Both the position numbers and the translations under genes were made by a program. The notes below the pieces were generated by a model. That model made no database searches. It was not told the DNA's origin and saw only the letters and a list, made by a program, of their open reading frames with translations. Of a stretch of DNA of 9,703 nucleotides, positions 1 through 6,851 are shown piece by piece (position 1 is the stretch's first letter; every line of letters starts with the position of its first letter). The stretch comes from Candidatus Aegiribacteria sp. (GTDB lineage Bacteria; Fermentibacterota; Fermentibacteria; Fermentibacterales; JCC-6): assembly GCA_030640155.1 (NCBI GenBank), contig DAOWJX010000311.1, positions 1 through 9,703 on the forward strand, written 5' to 3'.

Positions 1-88
1 CAAAAGGGGTCGAACCTTGAATCTTAACATTTGATACAAGTTAATTACTAATAGTCATAATATTAGTGCAATCTGTAATATGATACAG

Positions 89-1189
89 CTATATCAGTGA
101 TTCCATCCACTCCTGAGCCTCGAGTAGAATGCTTCTGTTAATTCTGTGAGGACCATTCCAGGATTTGAATTCGACTTCCATTCCAAAGCCTTCCAGAATA
201 TCTACTGTATGTGCTCCCTCTGTGAAATCAACTGATTCATCCATAGTTCCGTTCGCTACGAACGCGTTCATTCCTGAAACGTTTCCAATAACTGATTCAG
301 GGATGAAATCCGTATCGAATCTGCCTCCGAACCCAATCAGCCCCGAAAACTCGTCAGGATATCTAAGCCCTGTCAGCCATGTAAGGCCACAACCCTGAGA
401 AAAGCCGAAGAGGAAAACATCCGAGATATTGTAGATTTCTTTCAAGTTTTCCACGACAGTCGCAACATATTCCGCAGAAATCATGTCAAGTTCGAAAGTC
501 TCGATGGAATCCGCTCCCGTTCTGAACCATGAATATCCGAATATGCCATTGATAGTTACTGGATATGGCGCACAGGGGCAGGCATATATGAAATCGGGAG
601 ATTCGAAATATCCCCATAGCCGGATGAAACTCTCGGGTGAATCACCGAACCCGTGCAGCCCGATAAGTAGGGGATAAGCCTGTTCTGAGTTATCGAACTC
701 TTCGGGAAATCGTAGCAGACATTGAAAGGATGCTTTTGCATCGAAGAGAATGTTTTCACCCGTGAATTCCGGAGGTCCGACCGGTATTCGAGAAATCTGA
801 TCCATCAATTCCATGAAGGGAGGGGTATTTCGAACAATGTCGAAATCATGATCTTCGAGGATGTAACCGAAATCACTGAAACCGGCATTCACTGCTCTTC
901 GGAGGTAGAGTGCTGCAAGTTCCGGTTCTTCCATAAGGGCATAACAGCAGGCAAGATTGTAGATGATATTCGTATCCAAGATATTCCTTGTCAGGAAAGC
1001 AAGGAAATACCTTGCGGCCAGTCTGTAGTTCTCTTCGGAATACGCTTCAAGTCCATACTGTACATAATTGTTCAGGTTCAGATCGAGAAAGTCCCCCGAA
1101 TGCGGATCCATAGGATCGATCTCCCCGGGGAGAGCGTAATCATGAATCGGTGCCGATGCGGTAAGAACCAGAATGATCAGGTTTATCAT
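89..1189 (-). CDS. TPR plus alpha/beta-hydrolase (carboxylesterase/PHB-depolymerase-like) exported protein
   Basis: The 366-residue protein joins a short helical TPR-like region (about residues 42-105, with NLACCYALMEEPELAALYLRRAV as its clearest stretch in meaning, followed by the usual TPR-end segment) to a serine hydrolase of the phospholipase/carboxylesterase or PHB-depolymerase type. Seen in the hydrolase: an HGFGDSP oxyanion-loop motif at about 179-185, the nucleophile elbow GFSQG at 262-266 (Ser264), a likely acid Asp317 in NGTMDES, and a likely base His348 in NGPHRI, so the triad looks intact. The N terminus is a short hydrophobic stretch ending ASA at 11-13, a possible signal peptide although it lacks an early positive charge. 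The start is fixed by an in-frame TGA twelve bases upstream. It begins 5 bases after the propeller lipoprotein stops, without a clear ribosome site, which suggests translational coupling. Substrate unknown; an ester or short-chain lipid is inferred from the family. Confidence 0.85.
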   Translation of the reverse strand: MINLIILVLTASAPIHDYALPGEIDPMDPHSGDFLDLNLNNYVQYGLEAYSEENYRLAARYFLAFLTRNILDTNIIYNLACCYALMEEPELAALYLRRAVNAGFSDFGYILEDHDFDIVRNTPPFMELMDQISRIPVGPPEFTGENILFDAKASFQCLLRFPEEFDNSEQAYPLLIGLHGFGDSPESFIRLWGYFESPDFIYACPCAPYPVTINGIFGYSWFRTGADSIETFELDMISAEYVATVVENLKEIYNISDVFLFGFSQGCGLTWLTGLRYPDEFSGLIGFGGRFDTDFIPESVIGNVSGMNAFVANGTMDESVDFTEGAHTVDILEGFGMEVEFKSWNGPHRINRSILLEAQEWMESLI

Positions 1190-1194
1190 GCCAG

Positions 1195-2352
1195 CTATTC
1201 AGGTTCCGATTCAACCAGTTCGAACAGGTATATCTTGGGATAATCCATCGGGTCTTGATCGTATGCGAGTACGCCACCGGCATCGACTTTGAAATTCGGT
1301 CTGGTGACCGGTGTGAATTCAGCATCGGTAACAGCGATGAACAGCAACTTACCCGAATAGTCGTAAACCTGGAAAACAGGGAGGTCTTCGCATGCGAGTT
1401 CAACCCATATCCTGCTCTGGGAATCTACACCTATAGAACCTATCACATTCCTCCATGGATAGGTTGTCTCCATTCTATTCATATCAGCGGATGCTTCACC
1501 ATTCATGACCATTATCGACATACCAAGGCCCCCGGCATCTATCTCTTCCTGTGTCATTGGTGTTCTTTCACGCACTTCATGGATGCTCAGGAATTCCTCA
1601 CCTTCCGGGGAGAAACCTGTTACGGAGAATAATGTATCTGATATTTCGGCAACCAGTACGCTGCCGTCCGGTCCTACAGCAAAATCAAAATCCGGTCCAC
1701 CCTGAGAAGAAGCATGACCCTCTCCGGAGAATTCCAGCTCCATGGGTTTCGAGAGATATGTGAGATAAGGTTCAGAATCATCAATCCACTTCGATAGTTC
1801 TAGCGACATCTCTATTTCTTCTCCGGTCATGACCATGGGCATGTGCTGGCCAACGAGCGCTCCATCCGGACATCCTTCGATACTCATTGGAGGTGTCGGA
1901 AAGAATCCACCCATCATACTGATGTAATTGCCATCAGCATCGAAGTACGAAATGATCCGTGATATGGCATCTGTAACAGCAATACCGCCGTCAGGGAATA
2001 CTGCGAAATCAACAGGAATCTGGAATTCTCCAGGAGCTTGCCCAGGAGCACCGATGTTTCCGATAAACTCACCGTCAGGTGAATAGACACTGAGACAGGC
2101 CTTAAGCATATCGAGAGCGATGATGTTACCATCAGCTCCATGAGCGGCCTGCAGGATAATACCGAAAACATATGAGCTGTCTCCCATCTCCAGTCCGATT
2201 GTATCGGTAACCGCGAGGAGAAGTGTATCGACCTGTCCGGTGAGGTCGGAAGAGGAGGCGGATTCCGCTTCACCACCGCATCCGGCAGAAGCAGCTATGG
2301 TTAATGCTGCCAGGATGATGGATAGAATACTATTAATGCCTGTCCGGTTCAT
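1195..2352 (-). CDS. Beta-propeller (NHL/6-bladed type) lipoprotein
   Basis: The 385-residue protein starts with a lipoprotein-type signal peptide: a hydrophobic core after MNRTG, then ASAGC with Cys25 as the likely lipidated residue. The -3 position is Ser rather than Leu, so the lipobox is atypical. After a Ser-rich linker come repeated NHL-like blades, recognisable by segments such as YSPDGEFIGNIGAPGQAPGE (about 92-111), VFPDGGIAVTD, YFDADGNYI, VGPDGSVLVAE, FSPEGEEFL, VDSQSRIWVE and YDYSGKLLF. This is the pattern of six-bladed propeller lipoproteins common in Bacteroidetes-like bacteria, which bind ligands or partners and have no catalytic motif visible here. The start has a good ribosome site (GAGAGG about 8 bases upstream of ATG). 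It lies between an unknown exported protein 40 bases upstream and the esterase 5 bases downstream, so the three are probably co-transcribed. The ligand is not deducible. Confidence 0.85.
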   Translation of the reverse strand: MNRTGINSILSIILAALTIAASAGCGGEAESASSSDLTGQVDTLLLAVTDTIGLEMGDSSYVFGIILQAAHGADGNIIALDMLKACLSVYSPDGEFIGNIGAPGQAPGEFQIPVDFAVFPDGGIAVTDAISRIISYFDADGNYISMMGGFFPTPPMSIEGCPDGALVGQHMPMVMTGEEIEMSLELSKWIDDSEPYLTYLSKPMELEFSGEGHASSQGGPDFDFAVGPDGSVLVAEISDTLFSVTGFSPEGEEFLSIHEVRERTPMTQEEIDAGGLGMSIMVMNGEASADMNRMETTYPWRNVIGSIGVDSQSRIWVELACEDLPVFQVYDYSGKLLFIAVTDAEFTPVTRPNFKVDAGGVLAYDQDPMDYPKIYLFELVESEPE

Positions 2353-2392
2353 TTCTAATCCTCTCTGTAATTCACTTATGAAAAACTATATC

Positions 2393-2998
2393 CTATCTCG
2401 GGAAATCACTCTCAAGGTTCTCGAAATCTTCCCTGTTCAGAAGAAATTCGTAGTTGAAGAAACTCTCCGGGATAATTTCGTCTTCATCCGGCTGAAAATC
2501 CGGTCCTGGTTCAGGATGCCAATGTATATTTCCGTTTTCGTCTGTTGTTCCACTTGTGATGAAAGTGAACGTATTCTCTTCTGGATTACCTTCTGATCCG
2601 TCTCCGATTCCGATTCTGAATGATGTGTAGTGTGTTCCTTCAATATCGATTTTGCAGAGTCCATCTACAAGGTAGCCGCCGAGTGGAGCCACGATCCATG
2701 TCGTGCGGCAGAAAACAACATCCTTTGCACCCATGAGAGAAAGAAAACTATCGGCAAACACCGTTGCTTCGAGACCGGTTATAACAGGGAACTCAACTTC
2801 CTGCGGATAGCTGGAATCGAATATTTCACCGTCAGGATGGATGCTGGAGAAGTAAGCTTCCGTTTCTGCATCTGAAGAATCACCAGTAACAGGTGATGAT
2901 ACTGCCAGCAGAAGAAGCAGAGATATCCCTGATATTCCAAAGGATGTATAACGCTTATTGCAGCCTGAGCCATAAGATCCGGATGAATAAATTCTCAT
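2393..2998 (-). CDS. Exported protein of unknown function
   Basis: I do not recognise this family. The 201-residue product has a positively charged N terminus (with NKRY), a strong hydrophobic core ISLLLLLAVSS and a likely cleavage site near PVTG-DSS, so it is probably exported. The mature part is acidic, with a Cys pair around a Gly-rich segment (VFCRTT and VDGLCKID), a THYTSFRIGIGDG strand-like stretch and an acidic tail (DEDEIIPE). The start at 2998 is preferred because AAAGGA sits nine bases before that ATG. Another ATG at 3007 is in frame but has poorer spacing, and a TTG at 3034 overlaps the -10 box of the predicted promoter and is unlikely. It would be the first gene of the unit with the propeller lipoprotein (40-base gap) and the esterase. 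The Cys pair could form a disulfide outside the cytoplasm; this is inference. Confidence 0.7.
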   Translation of the reverse strand: MRIYSSGSYGSGCNKRYTSFGISGISLLLLLAVSSPVTGDSSDAETEAYFSSIHPDGEIFDSSYPQEVEFPVITGLEATVFADSFLSLMGAKDVVFCRTTWIVAPLGGYLVDGLCKIDIEGTHYTSFRIGIGDGSEGNPEENTFTFITSGTTDENGNIHWHPEPGPDFQPDEDEIIPESFFNYEFLLNREDFENLESDFPR

Positions 2999-3032
2999 TG
3001 TAATCATTCCTTTCAGGTTTTCCTTTTGATAC

Positions 3033-3060
3033 AAAATATGTTTCTGTAAAATTTTGTCAA
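3033..3060 (-). promoter_or_regulatory. Sigma70-type promoter for the three-gene unit
   Basis: On the minus strand a perfect -35 box TTGACA (3055-3060) is followed after 16 bases by TATTTT (3033-3038). Transcription would start near 3026, leaving about 28 bases of leader before the ATG at 2998. The position independently argues against a TTG start at 3034. Confidence 0.6.
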
Positions 3061-3363
3061 ATAATCAAATCAGGTATCATTACTGAATCGTAAGTATTAC
3101 TTTAAATAAATGAATAGAATCATAATGCGAACGTGTACGGAGTTAGTAGATTTATTATCATCTAATTGTAACTCACTATACTTAAATAGTTGCTCCAGTC
3201 CTGAGTCATATTGGCGTTTGAGAGATTATGGATTAGTAAAGAATCATACACAATATTCAGCATAATACTGACATTTTCGGCACTTAAGGCACATATCCAG
3301 CCTTAATAGAACACATGCGCTCGTCCGGTTCACGGATATTCGCTTATAAGTAGAACTGGAAGC
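3061..3363. other. Spacer between two minus-strand genes, no convincing gene
   Basis: About 300 AT-rich bases separate the end of the peptidase-Kelch gene from the promoter of the next unit. The only open frame I see is plus 3125-3265 (46 codons, starting MRTCTELVDLL). It has no ribosome site and no recognisable similarity, so I do not call it a gene. One stem-loop (3284-3306) is listed separately. Confidence 0.5.
3284..3306 (-). other. Stem-loop downstream of the peptidase-Kelch gene
   Basis: A perfect 7-base stem TTAAGGC / GCCTTAA encloses a 9-base loop, 57 bases past the stop of the peptidase-Kelch gene. It lacks a U-tract on either strand, so it could stabilise the 3' end or act in termination with Rho, but it is not a classical intrinsic terminator. 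Confidence 0.35.
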
Positions 3364-5571
3364 TCATTCTAGAACAACCATCCTCCTGATCCCGGTTTCA
3401 TCATGTGTTGAAATCCTGTAGAAGTAAATACCCGAGGGGATTCCACTCGCATTCCATATGGCGGTCCTGGTGCCTGAATCCTGCCAGCTGTCAACAAGGG
3501 TGGCAACCTTTCTTCCTGTAATATCGAATACTTCAAGGCGCACATCGCAGGCGACAGGAATCTCATAGGTAATCTGAGTTATAGAATTGAATGGATTTGG
3601 GCAGTTCTGCAACAGGCGGACTCCGCGCGGAGCGATTCCGGTCTCAACTTCAATGCCCGTAAGTTCAATTTCCCCAATATACAGAGTATTGAGATAGCCT
3701 TCGTTGTTACCGCCGAACACAAGAATGTAATCCTTATCATCGATTGTCGTGACTTCGACATGGGGACAACCCACTGGTGCAGGAAGAGGTGTGGCTGTAA
3801 GCCAGCCGGTAATCTCATTCCAGGCGTAGACTTTGTCACTCGCGGGCCAGGGATCGTACCCCGCCCCACCACCGGCAATGTATAGGAAGTCTCCAAGGAA
3901 ATCACCATCCGCAAAGGCTATCGGTTCGGGTAAAGGATCGATCGTATCCCATTCATCTGAAGAAGGGTCATAGCGTATTGCATCCGTAAGGATGCTCAAG
4001 TTCGTATCATGTGCAATTCCTCCGACGGCATAGAAATACACATCGTCCGAAGCGGAAACAAAGTACATCCTTTTCGGAGAAGGTGGCGTCGAAGCCTCTA
4101 ACCAGGAATTGCCTGAAATATCGTAGTGCCAGGATGACTGGAGCGGAAAGTAACTGTAATAATTCTCAACATAGAAATAATGTATCTTGTCGTTGACAAC
4201 AGCAGCACCATATTTGCAGCACTCTCGCCAGTTTTCGGGGTACGGCGTGCTCAATAGCTCCCAGGAATCGAAAAGAGGATCATAGCACCTTAAAGTATCA
4301 GAGCCGGTTGTATGGCCACCGAGGAGGTAAAACTTGTCATCGTATACTACACCGCGCGTCAGGGAGCCCGGTGTGGGAAGAGGTGCAGCTTCAGTAGACC
4401 ATGTATCGGTCACAATATCATAGATATAGTGGACGGGAGCCGGGCTGGGGTGACCGCCAAAAAGGTATACTTTACCGCTAATTACTCCTGAAGCACCCCG
4501 GCAGACCGGTGAAGGCATTGAAGCACCTGTGCTCCAGACGATATTCACTCCCCTTGTTGATTCATTGTAATAACTGTCTAAATTCCATCTGAACCGGGGA
4601 TGATCTGATTTCAGGAACGGATTCCCATCCAGCAGGGTAGCAGTGGTATCATACCAGGCCATAAGGCTGTAGAACTGACTGTAATAGCCGTCCAGGGTAG
4701 GATCTGTTCCGGATGGATCGTATGTCGATGGATTTGTCAGATCTCCACCGATACTATCGCAGTTGTCGTCAAGGAGTGGATACTCCCCGACATCGTTAGA
4801 ATGAGGTGTTTCCCATTCGTAAGCTTCATCAATTGCTATATAGCCGTCACCATTCACATCTGTATAGTGTGAAACGATTCCATCCGGGGCACCACCCCGT
4901 ATTGAGAATCTCCACTTACCGGCCCAGCCGTAGGAATTTCCCTGAGAGGCGTTTACGGAGGTTGCTGTGATTACACGTCTTGTCGAGTTACATAAACCCG
5001 ACATGTGCGGCATGATCGCACCGCTATAGCACGGATTGTAGGCACCGATGTAAGCTTTACACTGGATATCGTCAATCCAATCCCTGAGTTCCGTGAAATA
5101 TACGAATCCACCATGCACTTCAAATCCACTCGTGTTGCCGTGGTCAACCCACCATACATGAACGAGGTCATCTTCCGTTGCCTTTGCAGCAATACTGTCG
5201 AAGGCTGCCTCAACATTGGCATATGTACTTATTCCATCGCAAAGTTCTGGATGGGCGGTCGCGCTGTCTCCATATGAGTAGTAGTAGATATCCTGTGGCG
5301 CGAATTCCCAATCCATGAGAGCCCAGACCAGGCTCGAAGTATCATTCCAGTACCATTTGTACATCTGACCCGATACATTACCGCCCATGACGACAATCGC
5401 ATATCTATGTACATAGGGCGTCCACAGACCGGATCTGTCCGCTGACCACTCATTTCCTATCCGTGTGTTTTGGATAATGCTCAGTTCAGCATTCACGCTT
5501 CCTATAAACAGTAACGTACATATAATTACGATATAAGGGAGTCTTGAAAATGAATAATGATAACGTGACAT
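3364..5571 (-). CDS. Secreted caspase-fold cysteine peptidase with EF-hand, Kelch propeller and C-terminal sorting domain
   Basis: The 735-residue modular exported protein starts at the ATG at 5571, which has a strong ribosome site (AGGAAGGAAG, 6-base spacing) and a signal peptide ending SVNA (residue 28); an ATG 33 bases upstream is less likely. Residues about 52-215 match clan CD (legumain C13/caspase-like) peptidases: strand YAIVVMGG, catalytic His144 in WWVDHG, and catalytic Cys181 in YNPCYSG. Residues 238-249 are a canonical EF-hand loop (DVNGDGYIAIDE), suggesting calcium dependence. About 350-635 is a Kelch/galactose-oxidase-like propeller with repeated GKVYLFGG, DKFYLLGG and YFYAVGG strands each followed by YD...W. 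About 649-735 is a FlgD-like/type IX sorting domain (NCPNPFN, VFDITGRKV, GIYFYR, final VVLE). It likely acts on the cell surface or is released, with the propeller binding a substrate or partner. It stands alone between spacers. Confidence 0.85.
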   Translation of the reverse strand: MSRYHYSFSRLPYIVIICTLLFIGSVNAELSIIQNTRIGNEWSADRSGLWTPYVHRYAIVVMGGNVSGQMYKWYWNDTSSLVWALMDWEFAPQDIYYYSYGDSATAHPELCDGISTYANVEAAFDSIAAKATEDDLVHVWWVDHGNTSGFEVHGGFVYFTELRDWIDDIQCKAYIGAYNPCYSGAIMPHMSGLCNSTRRVITATSVNASQGNSYGWAGKWRFSIRGGAPDGIVSHYTDVNGDGYIAIDEAYEWETPHSNDVGEYPLLDDNCDSIGGDLTNPSTYDPSGTDPTLDGYYSQFYSLMAWYDTTATLLDGNPFLKSDHPRFRWNLDSYYNESTRGVNIVWSTGASMPSPVCRGASGVISGKVYLFGGHPSPAPVHYIYDIVTDTWSTEAAPLPTPGSLTRGVVYDDKFYLLGGHTTGSDTLRCYDPLFDSWELLSTPYPENWRECCKYGAAVVNDKIHYFYVENYYSYFPLQSSWHYDISGNSWLEASTPPSPKRMYFVSASDDVYFYAVGGIAHDTNLSILTDAIRYDPSSDEWDTIDPLPEPIAFADGDFLGDFLYIAGGGAGYDPWPASDKVYAWNEITGWLTATPLPAPVGCPHVEVTTIDDKDYILVFGGNNEGYLNTLYIGEIELTGIEVETGIAPRGVRLLQNCPNPFNSITQITYEIPVACDVRLEVFDITGRKVATLVDSWQDSGTRTAIWNASGIPSGIYFYRISTHDETGIRRMVVLE

Positions 5572-5703
5572 TATCGTCTTCCTTCCTGAAATAACCAGTA
5601 TCATTTTGCTTTATTAATAGCAGACCGGAAACAGGAATTCAGGTCTGAGATAGCTTTTTTGCGGTAATTTCTTCAGCATCCTTATCTCACGATTCTGTCA
5701 CTC
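5572..5703 (-). promoter_or_regulatory. Upstream region of the peptidase-Kelch gene, weak promoter and inverted repeat
   Basis: On the minus strand a -10-like TATTAAT lies at 5613-5619, about 40 bases before the ATG. A recognisable -35 box is absent. In its place is an inverted repeat, CAGACC (5621-5626) and GGTCTG (5642-5647), with a 15-base loop. An activator or repressor site replacing a good -35 box would fit, but this is inference from position only. Confidence 0.3.
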
Positions 5704-5730
5704 AAAAAAGAATACCTGTATTGTCAGGTA
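5704..5730 (-). terminator. Intrinsic terminator-like hairpin, minus strand
   Basis: Read on the minus strand, TACCTG and CAGGTA form a perfect 6-base stem around a 6-base loop (5713-5730), followed by TTCTTTTTT. It would stop minus-strand transcripts from mazEF before they reach the peptidase-Kelch gene. The stem is short and only half G/C, so efficiency is uncertain. Confidence 0.5.
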
Positions 5731-5773
5731 GCGTCAACAGATGGATTTACGACATTGATATTTAAAGAAATGA

Positions 5774-5969
5774 ATGTATGACCGAAACTTGAACGCGGAG
5801 ATCAAATGACGGTTCTGCCTGGAACGACAACGTCGAGGACAATACCGTCATGGGAAAGTGGGTGTACTCCCTGAAAGAGAAGATCAACAATATTCAGTAC
5901 GATGCTGAAGGTGAGAAATCCAGAAGATTTGTACTGCCAGGGAGATTGGATTCTCACACGGGAAATTAA
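5774..5969 (+). pseudogene. Plus-strand protein-coding fragment (3' end of a lost gene)
   Basis: A plus-strand frame from the TGA at 5790 to the TAA at 5967-5969 reads like real protein. It includes GSAWNDNVEDNTVMGKWVY, then SLKEKINNIQYDAEG, then EKSRRFVLPGRLDSHTGN and stop. It has no start codon until ATG 5850 (a 39-residue product with only a distant GAGGA). Another frame just upstream (5774-5809) reads MYDRNLNAEIK and stops at exactly the point where a single-base shift would continue into the second frame as NDGSAWND, which would fit one indel in a decayed gene. I do not recognise the family. The fragment could instead be a short gene from 5850, or coding-like chance; the balanced composition and mix of charged and hydrophobic residues favour debris of a transferred or deleted gene. 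Confidence 0.4.
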
Positions 5970-6160
5970 TGTCATCCACTGTTCTATTCGAAAGATCAGG
6001 CATAATGATCAAAACTTTTACGGTATTACTTATAACCAGCCTTTCGTACATTCAAACACCAGATAGACTCCGGACTGGAATTGTTTCAGTAGATACAGGC
6101 ATCCAATATCGAAAGAACCTCAGCCAGCAATCCATCATTTCCTCGTTCAATCCGCTTTGA
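5969..6160 (+). other. Doubtful 63-codon frame with a signal-peptide-like start, possible truncated gene
   Basis: An ATG at 5969 overlaps the stop of the preceding fragment (TAATG). An in-frame ATG at 6005 opens with MIKTFTVLLITSLSYIQTPD, which looks like the start of an exported protein. From 6086 the frame runs antisense into the 3' end of mazF and soon stops, so the downstream part is probably not authentic. One reading is an exported-protein gene whose body was lost when mazEF arrived. There is no clear ribosome site, so this may be chance. Confidence 0.2.
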
Positions 6161-6421
6161 TCCACGAGAACGAAAATCAACTGATTTAACCTGCTCAACC
6201 ATAATAAAACCAGTAAGCTTACTATCTTCAGGTATAGGAACGTGAAATGGAAATCCGCTATCTGTGTTCGTAACCGGACATACAATAGCCAATCCTGTAC
6301 TTCGGTTAAATAAATCTTTGCTTACAACGTAAGCTGGTCGACGTCCTTTCTGCTCATGACCAGATTGTGGATCGAAAGTAATTCCGATTAAATCACCTTG
6401 CCGGGGAATGTAAGTATTCAT
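6086..6421 (-). CDS. mazF: MazF/PemK-family endoribonuclease toxin
   Basis: The 111-residue product aligns along its whole length with MazF/PemK/ChpB toxins, which cleave mRNA at short sequences and halt translation until neutralised by MazE. Seen: the N-terminal YIPRQGDLI, the FDPQSGHEQKGRRPAYVVS block, GLAIVCPVTNTDSGFPFHVPI, and GFIMVEQVKSVDFRSRG. Arg28 (in GRRPA) and Thr51 (in CPVT) correspond to the residues implicated in catalysis in E. coli MazF, so the toxin looks intact. Length matches the family's usual 110 or so residues. Its ATG directly follows the mazE stop (TAA then ATG, no gap), implying coupled translation and antitoxin-first synthesis. It is the distal gene of the pair, transcribed from the promoter in front of mazE. 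The closest subtype by sequence would need a search. Confidence 0.95.
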   Translation of the reverse strand: MNTYIPRQGDLIGITFDPQSGHEQKGRRPAYVVSKDLFNRSTGLAIVCPVTNTDSGFPFHVPIPEDSKLTGFIMVEQVKSVDFRSRGSKRIERGNDGLLAEVLSILDACIY

Positions 6422-6670
6422 TTACCAGTCTTCCTTACCAACAGGTCCACCCCAGTCAACTTCACTGACTTTGTAATCCGCAGGAATCTGTGCCACAAGA
6501 TCCTTAAGATCGTAATGGTCACGCTTTTTCTGAACAGGTGAGATAACAATATTGCCATCCTTCAGTTCAACATCAACTTCATCACCAATATTGATTTGTG
6601 CATCTGCAAGTAGATGCTTTGCGATTCGAAGCCCTTGACTGTTTCCCCATTTTTGTATTCTTGTAATCAT
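6422..6670 (-). CDS. mazE: MazE-family antitoxin (AbrB/SpoVT fold)
   Basis: The 82-residue protein is the partner of the adjoining toxin. The N-terminal half is the swapped-hairpin AbrB/SpoVT DNA-binding domain (IQKWGNSQGLRIAKHLL, then INIGDEVDVELKDGNIVISPV, about residues 4-49). The C-terminal tail, with DLKDLVAQI and ending DWGGPVGKEDW, resembles the E. coli MazE tail that wraps MazF (also ending DWG-x-P-x-x-K-E-x-W). MazE dimers, alone or with MazF, normally repress their own promoter. A GGAGG ribosome site sits 7 bases before the ATG. The promoter and a perfect palindrome lie immediately upstream. The order antitoxin-then-toxin and the abutting stop and start are the family norm. Confidence 0.95.
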   Translation of the reverse strand: MITRIQKWGNSQGLRIAKHLLADAQINIGDEVDVELKDGNIVISPVQKKRDHYDLKDLVAQIPADYKVSEVDWGGPVGKEDW

Positions 6671-6684
6671 CTGATAACCTCCAC

Positions 6685-6696
6685 TAGTATATACTA
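6685..6696. promoter_or_regulatory. Palindromic operator candidate for MazE/MazEF
   Basis: TAGTATATACTA is a perfect 12-base palindrome directly downstream of the mazE -10 box, covering the expected transcription start. Binding there would block RNA polymerase, as expected for MazE autorepression. The assignment to MazE is inferred from position. Confidence 0.6.
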
Positions 6697-6725
6697 TGTA
6701 TAGCCTACATTCATTATCTTGTCAA
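6697..6725 (-). promoter_or_regulatory. mazEF promoter
   Basis: On the minus strand TTGACA (6720-6725, perfect -35) and TATACA (6697-6702, -10 with one mismatch) are separated by exactly 17 bases. This is the best promoter in the window. The transcript would begin near 6690, inside the palindrome, about 20 bases before the mazE ATG. Confidence 0.8.
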
Positions 6726-6751
6726 TAGCTGTTTTTGAGTCCCATATTTCA

Positions 6752-6779
6752 GTTGTATAACTTCATGAAGTTCTTCAAC
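6752..6779. promoter_or_regulatory. 28-base imperfect palindrome in the mazE/lipoprotein divergent spacer
   Basis: The centre AACTTCATGAAGTT (6759-6772) is a perfect 14-base palindrome. Extending outward, GTTG on the left pairs with CAAC on the right, giving 11 of 14 matching positions per half. It sits between the two divergent promoters, a classic place for a dimeric regulator's site. No regulator gene is adjacent other than mazE. Confidence 0.45.
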
Positions 6780-6799
6780 GTTTGAGTTATTACAATCAG

Positions 6800-6828
6800 T
6801 TGACTTCTTATGTTGAAAGAACTAATTT
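6800..6828 (+). promoter_or_regulatory. Possible promoter of the small lipoprotein gene
   Basis: TTGACT (6800-6805) and TAATTT (6823-6828) are spaced by 17 bases. The -10 box is poor, and transcription would start only a few bases before the ribosome site, so this is tentative. Confidence 0.3.
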
Positions 6829-6851
6829 GTATTTATGGAGGTTCTAGCAAT

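Noticed and set aside
1..30. tRNA T-arm-like sequence on the minus strand (AAGG-TTCGACC-CCTT)
   Set aside because: The adjoining bases are AT-rich with no anticodon, D arm or acceptor stem, so no tRNA can be built. It may be chance or a remnant cut by the window edge.
722..1243. 173-codon plus-strand open frame
   Set aside because: It is antisense to the esterase, whose motifs are clear; the translation is Cys- and Ile-rich with no domain and no ribosome site.
2999..3034. TTG start at 3034 for the unknown exported protein
   Set aside because: It lies within the predicted -10 box, upstream of the expected transcription start, and it lacks the well-spaced AAAGGA that serves the ATG at 2998.
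3125..3265. 46-codon plus-strand frame in the spacer
   Set aside because: No ribosome site, no recognisable family and AT-rich composition; an open frame of this length is expected by chance.
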